DNA of 48,828 nt from Candidatus Dormiibacterota bacterium (GTDB taxonomy: Bacteria > Vulcanimicrobiota > Vulcanimicrobiia > Vulcanimicrobiales > Vulcanimicrobiaceae). Positions 17,672-25,530 of this stretch are shown here, in pieces. The translations under genes and the position numbers were made by a program. Below the pieces are notes generated by a model. That model was not told the origin of the DNA and did not search any database. It saw only the letters and a program-made list of their open reading frames with translations. The stretch spans positions 1 through 48,828 of the forward strand of contig DATKQG010000024.1 in NCBI GenBank assembly GCA_035532835.1, read 5' to 3'. Within the stretch, counting starts at the first letter, position 1. Every line of letters begins with the position of its first letter.

Positions 17672-18693
17672 CAGAGTGCGACCGGCTTGAACGTCGCGAG
17701 TTTCGCGCGCGTATCCGGCGGGTCGATCTTGCCGCTCACGATCGCGCGCCGAATGAGCTCGAGGCGCGCTAGACGCGCGGGGCCGATCGCTTTACGCGTA
17801 TATTTGAAGTCGGTCAATCCGATGGCTCCGTCTTTGAGGCCCAGCACGAGGTGTCCCGTGAGCGGCTTACCGCGCTGAATCGCTTGGCCGACATCGAACA
17901 CCGCGACGTCGACTTTTTTTACCATCGAGGTGAGGATGCGTCCCGGCGCGAGCGCATCTTGGTTGGAGTCCACGCCGATCACGTAATCGGTATCGCGCGA
18001 TTTCACCGCGTCGATCGCACCCAAGCCCGCTTTACCGGCGGCCGTGTACACGATATCGGCACCGGAATCGAAGAGCACGTTCGCGAGTTCTTGACCCGAA
18101 GCGACGTCGTCGAAGCTGCCGACGTACTTCACGTCCACACGGATATTCGGATCGATCTCGCGCGCTCCGGCCGTATATCCGGCCTCGAACTTTCGCAAAA
18201 GCGGGATGTCTTGACCGCCCAAAAATGCGATGTGGTGCGTCTTGGTCATCATTGCGGCCAGCGCGCCGGCGAGAAAGGAGCCGTCCTGTTCTCGAAACGT
18301 CACCGAGACGACGTTCGGGTCGGGAACGACCGCGTCGATGATCGCGTAATGCTGGTGCGGATGCTCTTTGGCGATTTGATCGAGATCGAGGCTCATCAGA
18401 AATCCGATGGCATAGATCATTTGGAAATGCAGGTTGGTCAGCGCGCTGAGGTTGGGCTCGTAATCTGCGGCCGAGCGGGATTGCAGCACTTGAATGTACG
18501 CGCCGAGCCTCGAGCGAGCGCGGAGCAGGCCGCGATACGCCGAATCGTTGAACGATCGGTCGCCGAGGCCCCCAACGTCGGTGACCATGCCGAGCGTGAG
18601 CTGCCCCGGCCGCGGCCCGGGATGGTGCAGCCCGCAGCCTACAAGGCAGAGGGCGGACGCCATTAACAGAGCGACGAGCGCCTTCTGTTTCAT
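17671..18693 (-). CDS. BMP-family substrate-binding lipoprotein of nucleoside ABC importer
   Basis: A 340-residue periplasmic-facing lipoprotein. The signal peptide ends with lipobox LVGC (Cys20), and the mature part starts LTLGMVTDVGGLGDRSFNDSA, the family hallmark of BMP/PnrA/NupN binding proteins for purine nucleosides. HHIAFLGGQDIPLLRKFEAG and YVIGVDSNQDALAPG match the second lobe. It is the first gene of the importer operon and diverges from the DUF5069 gene. I use the ATG at 18693 because it gives a typical lipoprotein signal; an ATG at 18723 would only lengthen the n-region. Substrate is inferred from family and operon. Confidence 0.9.
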   Translation of the reverse strand: MKQKALVALLMASALCLVGCGLHHPGPRPGQLTLGMVTDVGGLGDRSFNDSAYRGLLRARSRLGAYIQVLQSRSAADYEPNLSALTNLHFQMIYAIGFLMSLDLDQIAKEHPHQHYAIIDAVVPDPNVVSVTFREQDGSFLAGALAAMMTKTHHIAFLGGQDIPLLRKFEAGYTAGAREIDPNIRVDVKYVGSFDDVASGQELANVLFDSGADIVYTAAGKAGLGAIDAVKSRDTDYVIGVDSNQDALAPGRILTSMVKKVDVAVFDVGQAIQRGKPLTGHLVLGLKDGAIGLTDFKYTRKAIGPARLARLELIRRAIVSGKIDPPDTRAKLATFKPVAL

Positions 18694-18749
18694 CGTCGGC
18701 TCTGTACGACCCAGGGGAGCCATTGCCTGCGTACCGAAGCCGCTCGCAA

Positions 18750-19247
18750 ATGGTACGAGATTTACGGCACGAGCCGCCGCGACGATGGAGCGAACAGGTG
18801 GGCGGCATCCGCTGGTTGCCGCGGCTGATCGACAAGACGCGCAGCGCGCTGCACGGCACGCTCGGCAGTTATCTTTTTGGGCAAAGTCCGATGGACCGCG
18901 CATTACTGGAGCGCTTGGGACTAAGCCATCGCGCCTTTGCCGAGATCGTAGCGGACGCGCTCGATGACGATGCCGTGCTCGCCGCGCTGCGCGCACGCGA
19001 CCCAAAGGGCGTAGCGCGCGCTCGCGAATGGAGCGACGCCTTACCGCAACGCTCGCGCGTCTTTCTCTTTATCATCGATCTCGACGACGGCTATATCGGG
19101 GGCGGCTGGAAGCTGCTCAAAGGCCCGGCCAACGTTGCGAGCGGCGCTCTGACCTGGACGGTGAAGCGTCTCTTCCCGTCGCGCGCGGCACGCCCCGTTC
19201 GCGAATCCGGGCATATGGCGAGTGCGAACGACGGAGAGTCGCCTTGA
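18750..19247 (+). CDS. DUF5069-family protein
   Basis: A 165-residue soluble protein of unknown function. DLRHEPPRRWSEQVGGIRW followed by LPRLIDKTR and LHGTLGSYLFG match the conserved N-terminal half of DUF5069 proteins. The start is uncertain: ATG 18750 keeps the family's DLxxEPPR segment; TTG 18723 and GTG 18798 (the latter with GGAG upstream) are alternatives. It overlaps the arginase start by TTGA (19244-19247), so the two are probably co-translated. The C-terminal 25 residues are Arg-rich and not conserved. Confidence 0.75.
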   Translation: MVRDLRHEPPRRWSEQVGGIRWLPRLIDKTRSALHGTLGSYLFGQSPMDRALLERLGLSHRAFAEIVADALDDDAVLAALRARDPKGVARAREWSDALPQRSRVFLFIIDLDDGYIGGGWKLLKGPANVASGALTWTVKRLFPSRAARPVRESGHMASANDGESP

Positions 19248-20131
19248 CAACCACGCTCCGCGCAACCGCCGGCGTTGAGATCATCGGCGTTCCGATGGAT
19301 TTAGGCGCTAGCCGCCGAGGCGTCGACATGGGCCCGGCGGCCGTGCGATACGCGAAGCTCTACGAACGCTTGCGCGCGCTGGGCGTCGAACACATCGTCG
19401 ACCACGGCAACCTGCACGTGCCGATTCGCGAGTCGATCGAAGCGGGCGAAGCGGGCGCAAAGTACTTCTCCGTCATCCAGCGCGTCTGCGACGAACTCGC
19501 CGGATTGGTGGAATCGGCGATTCACGCGAAGCGGATGCCGATCGTGCTGGGCGGCGATCACTCCATCGCGATGGGAACGCTCGCGGGTCTGACGCGCGCG
19601 TACGGCGATGCTCCGGGCTTGGTATGGATCGACGCGCACGCCGATATCAACAACCCGCAGAGTTCGCCATCGGGAAACGTCCACGGCATGCCGCTCTGGT
19701 TCGCGCTCGAACGCGGCTACGCGCTGGCGGAGAACACCGTGCTGATCGGCCTGCGCGATGTCGACGCGGTGGAGAAACGCATCCTGCACGAATCCGGCGT
19801 GCGCGCGTTTTCGATGACCGACGTCGATAAGCTCGGCATGACGCGCGTGATGGAAGAAGCGTTGAGGGTCGCCGGCGCCGGCGGGCGACGCATCCACGTC
19901 TCGTTCGACATGGACGGCATCGACCCGAGCGAAGCACCGGGGACGGGCACGCCGGTCAAGGGCGGCCTGAGCTATCGCGAAGCGCATCTCGCCATGGAGA
20001 TGCTCGCCGAATCCGGCGCGCTCGGATCGATCGAGATGGTGGAGATCAATCCGATTCTCGACAACCGCAATCAAACGGCCGCGCTGGCGGTCGGCCTGAT
20101 CTGCTCGGGTCTGGGCAAATCCATTCTGTGA
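19244..20131 (+). CDS. rocF: Arginase
   Basis: Cytosolic binuclear-manganese ureohydrolase of 295 residues, converting arginine to ornithine and urea. The N-terminus GVPMDLGASRRGVDMGP is typical of arginase rather than agmatinase. Metal ligands are in GGDHSIAMGT, WIDAHADIN and SFDMDGIDPSEAPGTGTP, followed by SIEMVEINP. The TTG start at 19244 has GGAG seven bases upstream and overlaps the DUF5069 stop. Its own stop overlaps the next gene by GTGA (20128-20131). No urease or ornithine-using gene is in the window. Confidence 0.93.
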   Translation: MTTTLRATAGVEIIGVPMDLGASRRGVDMGPAAVRYAKLYERLRALGVEHIVDHGNLHVPIRESIEAGEAGAKYFSVIQRVCDELAGLVESAIHAKRMPIVLGGDHSIAMGTLAGLTRAYGDAPGLVWIDAHADINNPQSSPSGNVHGMPLWFALERGYALAENTVLIGLRDVDAVEKRILHESGVRAFSMTDVDKLGMTRVMEEALRVAGAGGRRIHVSFDMDGIDPSEAPGTGTPVKGGLSYREAHLAMEMLAESGALGSIEMVEINPILDNRNQTAALAVGLICSGLGKSIL

Positions 20132-20715
20132 ACGCGTTGCGGCTCGCCGCAGTACGCACGCACGGAGCCATGCGAGCGGACGCGATGCGTTCGCTCGCCG
20201 CATATCTTACCGAGCACGTTCCCGACGTGCTCGCAATCCACGGTGTCGATGAGGGCGATGCGTTAGCGCTCGCCACGCGCTTCGAGTACGGCTGGGGCTA
20301 TCGCGGGAGCGAGGCGCTGTTTTGGTCGAGCGCATATCGCGCCCGTGCGATCCACGATCGCTATCTCCCAGCCCCGCTGCTGCGCCCCTTCGAACGGCGC
20401 GGGCTGCTCTGCATCGAGGGCGAGTGCGGCGGGGCCGCGCTCGCGCTGAGCGCCGTGCAGTTTTCACCCGATCGCGCACGCGCGCACGAAGTACGGTTTG
20501 TGCGCGAGCAATTGCGCCGAATGGACGGCGATGCGTTGTTTTTCGCGGCCGCGTTCGATCCGCGTTTGCGGCTGCAGTCGCTCGACTTTACGGTAGTTGC
20601 GGCACCCGACGGCGGCGAGGAATTGGCGATCGGCTTGCGCGGCTTCGCTGCGGGCACCGCAACGGCGGAGGATGCAGCGTTCGGTGGTGCGCTGCGACTT
20701 ACCGCGCGCCGCTAG
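20128..20715 (+). CDS. EEP-like (endonuclease/exonuclease/phosphatase fold) protein, degenerate
   Basis: A 195-residue protein I only partly recognise. The order of short blocks (LRLAAVRTHGA, YLTEHVPDVLAIHGV, YRGSEALFWSS, LALSAVQFSPDRARAHEVRF and DALFFAAAFDPRLR) mirrors a compact endonuclease/exonuclease/phosphatase domain. The catalytic residues are largely replaced (Gln-Glu by His-Gly, GDFN by AAFD). It is probably not an active nuclease, or the resemblance is superficial. The GTG start overlaps the arginase stop, and the gene converges with the TonB-like gene, sharing 4 bases at the ends. Confidence 0.6.
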   Translation: MNALRLAAVRTHGAMRADAMRSLAAYLTEHVPDVLAIHGVDEGDALALATRFEYGWGYRGSEALFWSSAYRARAIHDRYLPAPLLRPFERRGLLCIEGECGGAALALSAVQFSPDRARAHEVRFVREQLRRMDGDALFFAAAFDPRLRLQSLDFTVVAAPDGGEELAIGLRGFAAGTATAEDAAFGGALRLTARR

Positions 20716-21410
20716 AGTTTGATGGTTGCGCGTCCCACGCATGGAATGCCGCCGCCGCAGACCGATGGATCCCAGCGAGCGGTAGCGAGCAAGGCTCCGA
20801 TGTTGGCCTCGGTGGCGGCGTCGAGCGGGGGCTGGAAGACGACCTGTTTGGTGTGTCCGTCATCGCCGACGGTGACCAGCAGCGTTACGTGGACTCCGAG
20901 CGCGACGAGCGCTTTGAAGACGCTTGGGTCGAGCACCGGGTCGTGCTCTTCGGCTCCGAGGGGCAAGTAGCCGACCACTGCATCGCGCGCGACGCTTGCG
21001 ATTTTACGCACGGGCTGCGGCGTCGGCGTGGCCTGCGGCGCGCCGGTGCCGGACGAGACGGCTATGGGCGCAGCTATCGCGGCTACCGGAGCGGCGGCAA
21101 CAGCTAGAACCCGCGCCGGTTTTTTGGCTGCGCGATGCGCTATGCGAGGCAACGCCGTACCCGCCGGCGCGGGGCTACGGACTGGTTGCGGTGCGTGTGC
21201 GGCGGCTTTGGCCGCGTGCGGGTGCGGCGGTTTCGCCCGCGTCTGGATCACGATCCGTTCCACCGGAGAGAAGGCGAGGGTTTCGAGCGTTTGGTCGCGC
21301 GACGGGGCGACGATGGCGGGAACGAACAGCGCCGCCGTTCCGTGCAGCAGCAGCGAAGCCAGGAGCGCAGCTTCCAGCGGCCGTCGTCGTAGCGCCATCG
21401 CGAGGTTCAT
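20712..21410 (-). CDS. TonB-like energy-transducer protein
   Basis: A 232-residue protein. One N-terminal membrane helix (about residues 13-33) is followed by a Pro/Ala/Lys-rich linker of about 110 residues and a small C-terminal domain (VHVTLLVTVGDDGHTKQVVF...GRATIKL). That layout matches TonB, which spans the periplasm to drive outer-membrane receptors. The C-terminal domain is short and contains a Cys pair (CGGGIPC) not usual in TonB. No exbB, exbD or receptor gene lies nearby. Its presence is one of the few hints of an outer membrane. Confidence 0.65.
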   Translation of the reverse strand: MNLAMALRRRPLEAALLASLLLHGTAALFVPAIVAPSRDQTLETLAFSPVERIVIQTRAKPPHPHAAKAAAHAPQPVRSPAPAGTALPRIAHRAAKKPARVLAVAAAPVAAIAAPIAVSSGTGAPQATPTPQPVRKIASVARDAVVGYLPLGAEEHDPVLDPSVFKALVALGVHVTLLVTVGDDGHTKQVVFQPPLDAATEANIGALLATARWDPSVCGGGIPCVGRATIKL

Positions 21411-21524
21411 GCAGGCCCCTCAAGGGTGTGTCCCGTCACAGCGTTCCTACGCGCCGGGTCGTGACGATCCCCTTTATCGCGCCGCCGAGCAGGGCCGGCT
21501 TACGTGGATTTCGCAGAGAGGGGC

Positions 21525-21776
21525 ATGATCGATACGGAGATCGTCCTCTATCAGGCCGAGTGGTGCGGATACTGCGCGCGCGTGCGCTCGAAATTTACGG
21601 ATATGCTGCTCGACTACAAGTGCGTGAACGTCCCTCCGGAACATCATAAGCGGACGCTGCTCAAGGAGCTGTTCGGCGTCACCGGCATTCCCTCGATGAC
21701 CGACGGCGACGTGAAGATCGCCGACGACGACGATGCGATTATCGCCTACGTGCGGGATAAATACGGCAGGAAATAG
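21525..21776 (+). CDS. Glutaredoxin-like thiol-disulfide protein
   Basis: An 83-residue thioredoxin-fold protein. It has the active-site motif CGYC (Cys14 and Cys17), a strand-helix start EIVLYQAEWCGYCARV, and the cis-proline segment VTGIPSM expected in glutaredoxins. It would reduce disulfides or glutathionylated or otherwise mixed disulfides in the cytoplasm. The ATG at 21525 follows AGAGGGG closely; a GTG at 21504 is possible. It diverges from the TonB-like gene and converges with the DUF92 gene. Confidence 0.85.
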   Translation: MIDTEIVLYQAEWCGYCARVRSKFTDMLLDYKCVNVPPEHHKRTLLKELFGVTGIPSMTDGDVKIADDDDAIIAYVRDKYGRK

Positions 21777-21793
21777 GGCCGCGCGGCGCGGTT

Positions 21794-22564
21794 CTATCGA
21801 GCGACGATCGAGGCTGCGACTGCGGCGCCGGCGAGGGTGGCGGCAAAGTTCACCGCATCGTTTTCGAACCATGCGATCCCGCGGCGGACGACGGTGGCGG
21901 TACCGCAGATGTGAGGATTGCTTTCACAATCGCGCTTGCATGAAGGGCAGTAGCGTAATGCTTGTACGCTGCCGCCGAGCAGCGAATCGACGGTCGCGCC
22001 GATAAATCCGGCTAGCGCGATGGGCCAAAAAGGCGCGACGTGCGCGGCTTGCGCTACGAGCGCTACCGCTACCGCCCCGATCGCCGCCGCGGCGGTTCCC
22101 GCCGCCGAGATGCCGCCCGAAAGTCCGGCTGCGAGCGGTCGCAACGTCAGGATCGAGCGGGGCCGTCCGCCGATCCACGTGCCGATTTCGGTGCCCCACG
22201 TATCGGCGGACGCCGCCGCGAAGGCGCCCGCAAAGGCGGCTGCAAGCGGCGCTCCCAGAAATCGCGCGAGAACGATGGCGGCCGCCGCGATACCGCCGTT
22301 CGCAAGCACTTGGCGCGCGTCACGCGCACCCGATTTTGCAATATCCACGAGCCCACGCTTGCGCTCGCGCCCCAGCCGCGAGAGCAGTGCCGACGGAACG
22401 AAGAAGGCGAAGAGCACGAGCGCTGCGGGCCATCCGCCGGCGCCGAAGGTGGCGGCGCCGATCGCCCACGCGGCGATTGCACCGGAACGATCCAGCGAAC
22501 GCGCTCGGAATGCGGCGTACGCGACGATCGCCGCAAGCACGCATCCGAACGCGGCTTGCGTCAC
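21794..22564 (-). CDS. DUF92-family membrane protein
   Basis: A 256-residue polytopic membrane protein of the DUF92/TIGR00297 family, to which plant VTE6 (phytyl-phosphate kinase) belongs. Diagnostic segments are FAAASADTWGTEIGTW, GFIGATVDSLLGGSVQA, then a cysteine-containing loop (CPSCKRDCE, HICG) and NDAVNFAATLAGA. A prenol- or CTP-dependent lipid kinase role is possible by family membership only. It is the last gene of the hemA operon and overlaps the cobA-hemD stop by ATGA (22561-22564). Confidence 0.82.
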   Translation of the reverse strand: MTQAAFGCVLAAIVAYAAFRARSLDRSGAIAAWAIGAATFGAGGWPAALVLFAFFVPSALLSRLGRERKRGLVDIAKSGARDARQVLANGGIAAAAIVLARFLGAPLAAAFAGAFAAASADTWGTEIGTWIGGRPRSILTLRPLAAGLSGGISAAGTAAAAIGAVAVALVAQAAHVAPFWPIALAGFIGATVDSLLGGSVQALRYCPSCKRDCESNPHICGTATVVRRGIAWFENDAVNFAATLAGAAVAASIVAR

Positions 22565-24090
22565 GCGGTTGCGTGTGCCGCGAAATGGCGCTCGAGCGCG
22601 TCGAGCAATCCGTCGGTGGTGAAGACGTCGGCCACGACATCCGGCTCCAGGCCGATCGCCCGCGCCGCGTCGGCGGTGATCGGCCCGATACAGGCCACCA
22701 CCTTACCGCGCGCCGCATCGCGCGCCGCGGCTTCGCCGCCTAAGGACGCCGCGAAAGCATCGACCGTGCTCGCGCTGGTAAAGGTGAGAATGTCGGCGCG
22801 TTCCACGTTGCCGGCGAACGCGTCGTCGTGGGAGAACGTCGTCTTATATGCTGCGGCAACCGTTACGTCGCGATCCGCGTCGCGGAGCATCTGCGGCAAC
22901 ACGTCGCGCGCATCTTGCGCGCGATAGATCGCGATCCGATCGCCCTCGCGCGTCGCTTCGATCAGCGCGCGAGCGATCTCTTCGCCGACGAACGCGGCCG
23001 GAACCAGATCCGGTCGCACGCCGTAGCGCTCCAAACGCTGCGCGGTTTTACTGCCGATTGCGGCGATCTTTACGCCGCCCAGCAGGCGCGCATCCGCGGC
23101 CAGCGATCGCACGCGGTCGAAAAATGCATCGACGCCGTTCTGCGAGGTGAAGACGATCCATGCGTAGTTCGCGATCTCATCGACGAGCCGGTGCGCCGCA
23201 TGGACGTCGTCGGGCGGCCCGATCTCGATGGCGGGAGCGAGGATCGGTTCGATACCGCGCGCGTAGAGCGCGCGCGCGAAAGATTCCGCTTGGGCGGCCG
23301 GCCGCGTCACCAGGACGCGCTTCCCAAAGAGCACGCCGCTGTCGAACCACGCAACGTCTTCGCGCACCGTGACGACGTCGCCGATGATGACGATGGCCGG
23401 AGCGCCGAGCCCCGCGCGTTGTGCCTCGCCCGCGATCGTCGCGAGCGTCGCGACGATGGTGCGCTGCGTCGGGCGCGTGCCGTCCTGAATCACGGCGGCG
23501 GGCGTGGATGGCGCGAGGCCGTGCGTGACGAGTTTGTCCGCGATGGCTGCGAGGTTGCCCATCGCCATGAGGAGCACGAGCGTGCGATGCGGGTCGGCCA
23601 GTTTCGCCCAGTCCAGCGTCGACTCGGGCTTGGTCGGGTCTTCGTGCCCGGTCGCTACCGTAAACGCGGTGTTGTGGTCGCGATGCGTCACCGGAATTCC
23701 GGCGTAGGCGGGCGCCGCGATCGACGAACTGATGCCGGGAACGATTTCGAACGGAATCCCCGCCGCGCGAAGTTCTTGCGCCTCTTCGGCTCCGCGGCCG
23801 AAGACGAACGGATCGCCGCCCTTCAGGCGCACGACGCGTTTGCCCTCGCGTGCTTTGCGTACGATCAGCGCCTCGATCTCATCCTGCGGAAGCGCGTGGT
23901 TGCCGCCGCGTTTGCCGACAAAAATGCATTCGCAATCCGGTGGAACCATCGCGACGGTCGGGTCGCTGGCGAGCGCGTCGTACAGCAACACGTCCGCGTT
24001 TCGCAGCGCTTCGGCGGCGCGTAACGTCAGCAGGCCCGGATCGCCCGGGCCTGCGCCTACGAGGTAGACCTTGCCTGGATGGCTACTCAT
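22561..24090 (-). CDS. cobA-hemD: Bifunctional uroporphyrinogen-III C-methyltransferase / uroporphyrinogen-III synthase
   Basis: A 509-residue fusion. Residues 1 to about 245 are a SUMT (CobA) methyltransferase: VYLVGAGPGDPGLLTLRA, VRLKGGDPFVFGRGAEE, and VPGISSSIAAPAYAGIPVTH, the SAM and substrate sites. It makes precorrin-2 from uroporphyrinogen III. From about residue 255 a full-length HemD domain (KRVLVTRPAAQAESFARALY ... WIVFTSQNGVDAF ... ADILTFTSASTVDAF) cyclises hydroxymethylbilane to uroporphyrinogen III. The fusion channels the central tetrapyrrole toward siroheme or cobalamin-type products. The ATG overlaps the hemA stop by eight bases (ATGAGTAG). Confidence 0.95.
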   Translation of the reverse strand: MSSHPGKVYLVGAGPGDPGLLTLRAAEALRNADVLLYDALASDPTVAMVPPDCECIFVGKRGGNHALPQDEIEALIVRKAREGKRVVRLKGGDPFVFGRGAEEAQELRAAGIPFEIVPGISSSIAAPAYAGIPVTHRDHNTAFTVATGHEDPTKPESTLDWAKLADPHRTLVLLMAMGNLAAIADKLVTHGLAPSTPAAVIQDGTRPTQRTIVATLATIAGEAQRAGLGAPAIVIIGDVVTVREDVAWFDSGVLFGKRVLVTRPAAQAESFARALYARGIEPILAPAIEIGPPDDVHAAHRLVDEIANYAWIVFTSQNGVDAFFDRVRSLAADARLLGGVKIAAIGSKTAQRLERYGVRPDLVPAAFVGEEIARALIEATREGDRIAIYRAQDARDVLPQMLRDADRDVTVAAAYKTTFSHDDAFAGNVERADILTFTSASTVDAFAASLGGEAAARDAARGKVVACIGPITADAARAIGLEPDVVADVFTTDGLLDALERHFAAHATA

Positions 24091-25420
24091 CCGTGTCGAT
24101 TGCGGCCGAGGCCGGCAGCAGGTGGGCGATGTGATCGGCGAGATCGAGTTCGAAGAGTTCGTCGAGCACGCGTGCGTGCGAAATCGCCTCGGAGTGATTG
24201 CGCGATGCGGTCGCGCGAATGCGGGTAACGGCCGAGTGGAGCAACTTCGAAACGATCGTCATCGACATGCCTGCGACCAGCATCTTCTCGCGTTCGGTCA
24301 ATTCGGGGCAGCGAGCGAACAGCCGCGCGACCTCGGATTCGCGGATCGCCTCGGCTTTGCGGGTCAGCGAGGAGATGATCGGTACCGCCACGCGTGCGCG
24401 GTACCATTCGTCGAACCGCTCGATGTAGGATTCGATGATCTCCTCAACATCCGGAATCGATTCGCGCCGCGTGTCCAAGTTTCGGTCGACAACGGATTTG
24501 AGCCCGTCGATATCGACCATCGTCACGTTGGGAATCTCAACGACGCTGGGTTCGGCATCGCGCGGTACCGCGATGTCGATGATAAAGAGCGGTCGCTCCG
24601 GGCGTGCCGCCATCGCTGCCGTGATGTTCTCGCGCGTGAGCACGAAGTGCGATGCGCCGGTGGACGTGACGACGATGTCGGCGGAGGAGAGCGCTTCCAC
24701 CAGCCCCGGCATCTCGACGGCTTCGCCGAATCCAACCTCGGCGATCAAATCCTGCGCGCGCGACATCGTGCGATTGGTGACGATGAGGTGCGTCGCGCCT
24801 TCTTGCCGTAGGCGTTTGACCGCGGTGCGGCCCATCTTTCCCGCGCCGATGACGACGACCGAACGGCTATCGAGCGATCCCAGCCGAGCCTTCGCGGCTT
24901 CGATCGCGGCGGTCGCGATGGAGACGGATTCATCGCCGATGTGCGTCTGCGAACGGGCGGTCTTTCCGGCATTGAGGGCTTCGCGAAAGAGCCGGTGCAA
25001 GCTCTTGCCCAGCGCCTTGGCTTGGTGCGCCGCGATGTACGCGTCCTTGACTTGGCCCAAGATCTCGGCTTCGCCGATCAGCATCGAATCCAAGCCGGTC
25101 GCGACGCGGAACAGGTGCTCGACCGCCTGGCGCCCGAGCAGCGTGTACATATACGAATCCAGGTCGTATCGGGTGCGCGCCGAGCCATGGCCGAAATTGC
25201 CCAGGAACGATTTGAGCTGCACGACGCCGGCTTCGTAATCGTCCAGCTCGGCATAAATTTCGAGCCGGCCGCAGGTTTGCAACATTGCGGCTTCTTTGAC
25301 GGCGCCGTAGTCGCGCAGGGCCGTCAGCGCTTCGGCCATACGGGAGGCGGGAAATGCGTGGCGCTCGCGGACTTCCACGGGAGCGGTGTTGTGGGAGAGC
25401 CCCAAGCAAACGATCGGCAC
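24083..25420 (-). CDS. hemA: Glutamyl-tRNA reductase
   Basis: First committed enzyme of the C5 route: NADPH-dependent reduction of glutamyl-tRNA to glutamate-1-semialdehyde. The protein is 445 residues. GLSHNTAPVEVRE opens the catalytic domain, the nucleophile Cys50 lies in LQTCGRLEIYAE, and FRVATGLDSMLIGEAEILGQ is a near-perfect family signature. VVVIGAGKMGRTAVKRL is the NADPH site. The GTG start at 25420 is preceded by GAGGAT at good spacing. Its end overlaps cobA-hemD. It has its own candidate promoter about 60 bases upstream, separate from the hemL operon. Confidence 0.96.
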   Translation of the reverse strand: MPIVCLGLSHNTAPVEVRERHAFPASRMAEALTALRDYGAVKEAAMLQTCGRLEIYAELDDYEAGVVQLKSFLGNFGHGSARTRYDLDSYMYTLLGRQAVEHLFRVATGLDSMLIGEAEILGQVKDAYIAAHQAKALGKSLHRLFREALNAGKTARSQTHIGDESVSIATAAIEAAKARLGSLDSRSVVVIGAGKMGRTAVKRLRQEGATHLIVTNRTMSRAQDLIAEVGFGEAVEMPGLVEALSSADIVVTSTGASHFVLTRENITAAMAARPERPLFIIDIAVPRDAEPSVVEIPNVTMVDIDGLKSVVDRNLDTRRESIPDVEEIIESYIERFDEWYRARVAVPIISSLTRKAEAIRESEVARLFARCPELTEREKMLVAGMSMTIVSKLLHSAVTRIRATASRNHSEAISHARVLDELFELDLADHIAHLLPASAAIDTDE

Positions 25421-25479
25421 CTAGGCCATCCTCACGATTGATGCACCAGCGAGCCCGCTAACGAACCGGACATATCCCG

Positions 25480-25508
25480 ATCCTACGGCGCCGCGGCGCG
25501 GGCGGCAA
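25480..25508 (-). promoter_or_regulatory. Candidate sigma-70-type promoter of hemA
   Basis: On the minus strand TTGCCG (25508-25503) and TAGGAT (25485-25480) are separated by exactly 17 bases in the 110-base gap between hemL and hemA. Each box matches four of six consensus positions. The spacer is very GC-rich (CGCGCCGCGGCGCC, itself self-complementary). Transcription would start near 25473, where a 13-codon ORF (25473-25432) precedes hemA; that ORF may be fortuitous. Confidence 0.4.
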
Positions 25509-25530
25509 GTGGATTGATAGCAGGCCTGGC

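Noticed and set aside
22828-24024. Long plus-strand reading frame (398 codons) opposite cobA-hemD
   Set aside because: Composition is Arg/Ala/Asp-rich with no recognisable domain, and the opposite strand encodes a clear CobA-HemD. It is a GC-driven antisense shadow, as are the similar frames at 32875-34038, 35142-36311 and 16229-17215.
25432-25473. 13-codon leader peptide upstream of hemA
   Set aside because: It has no ribosome-binding site and no run of regulatory codons; an ORF of this length is expected by chance in this composition.
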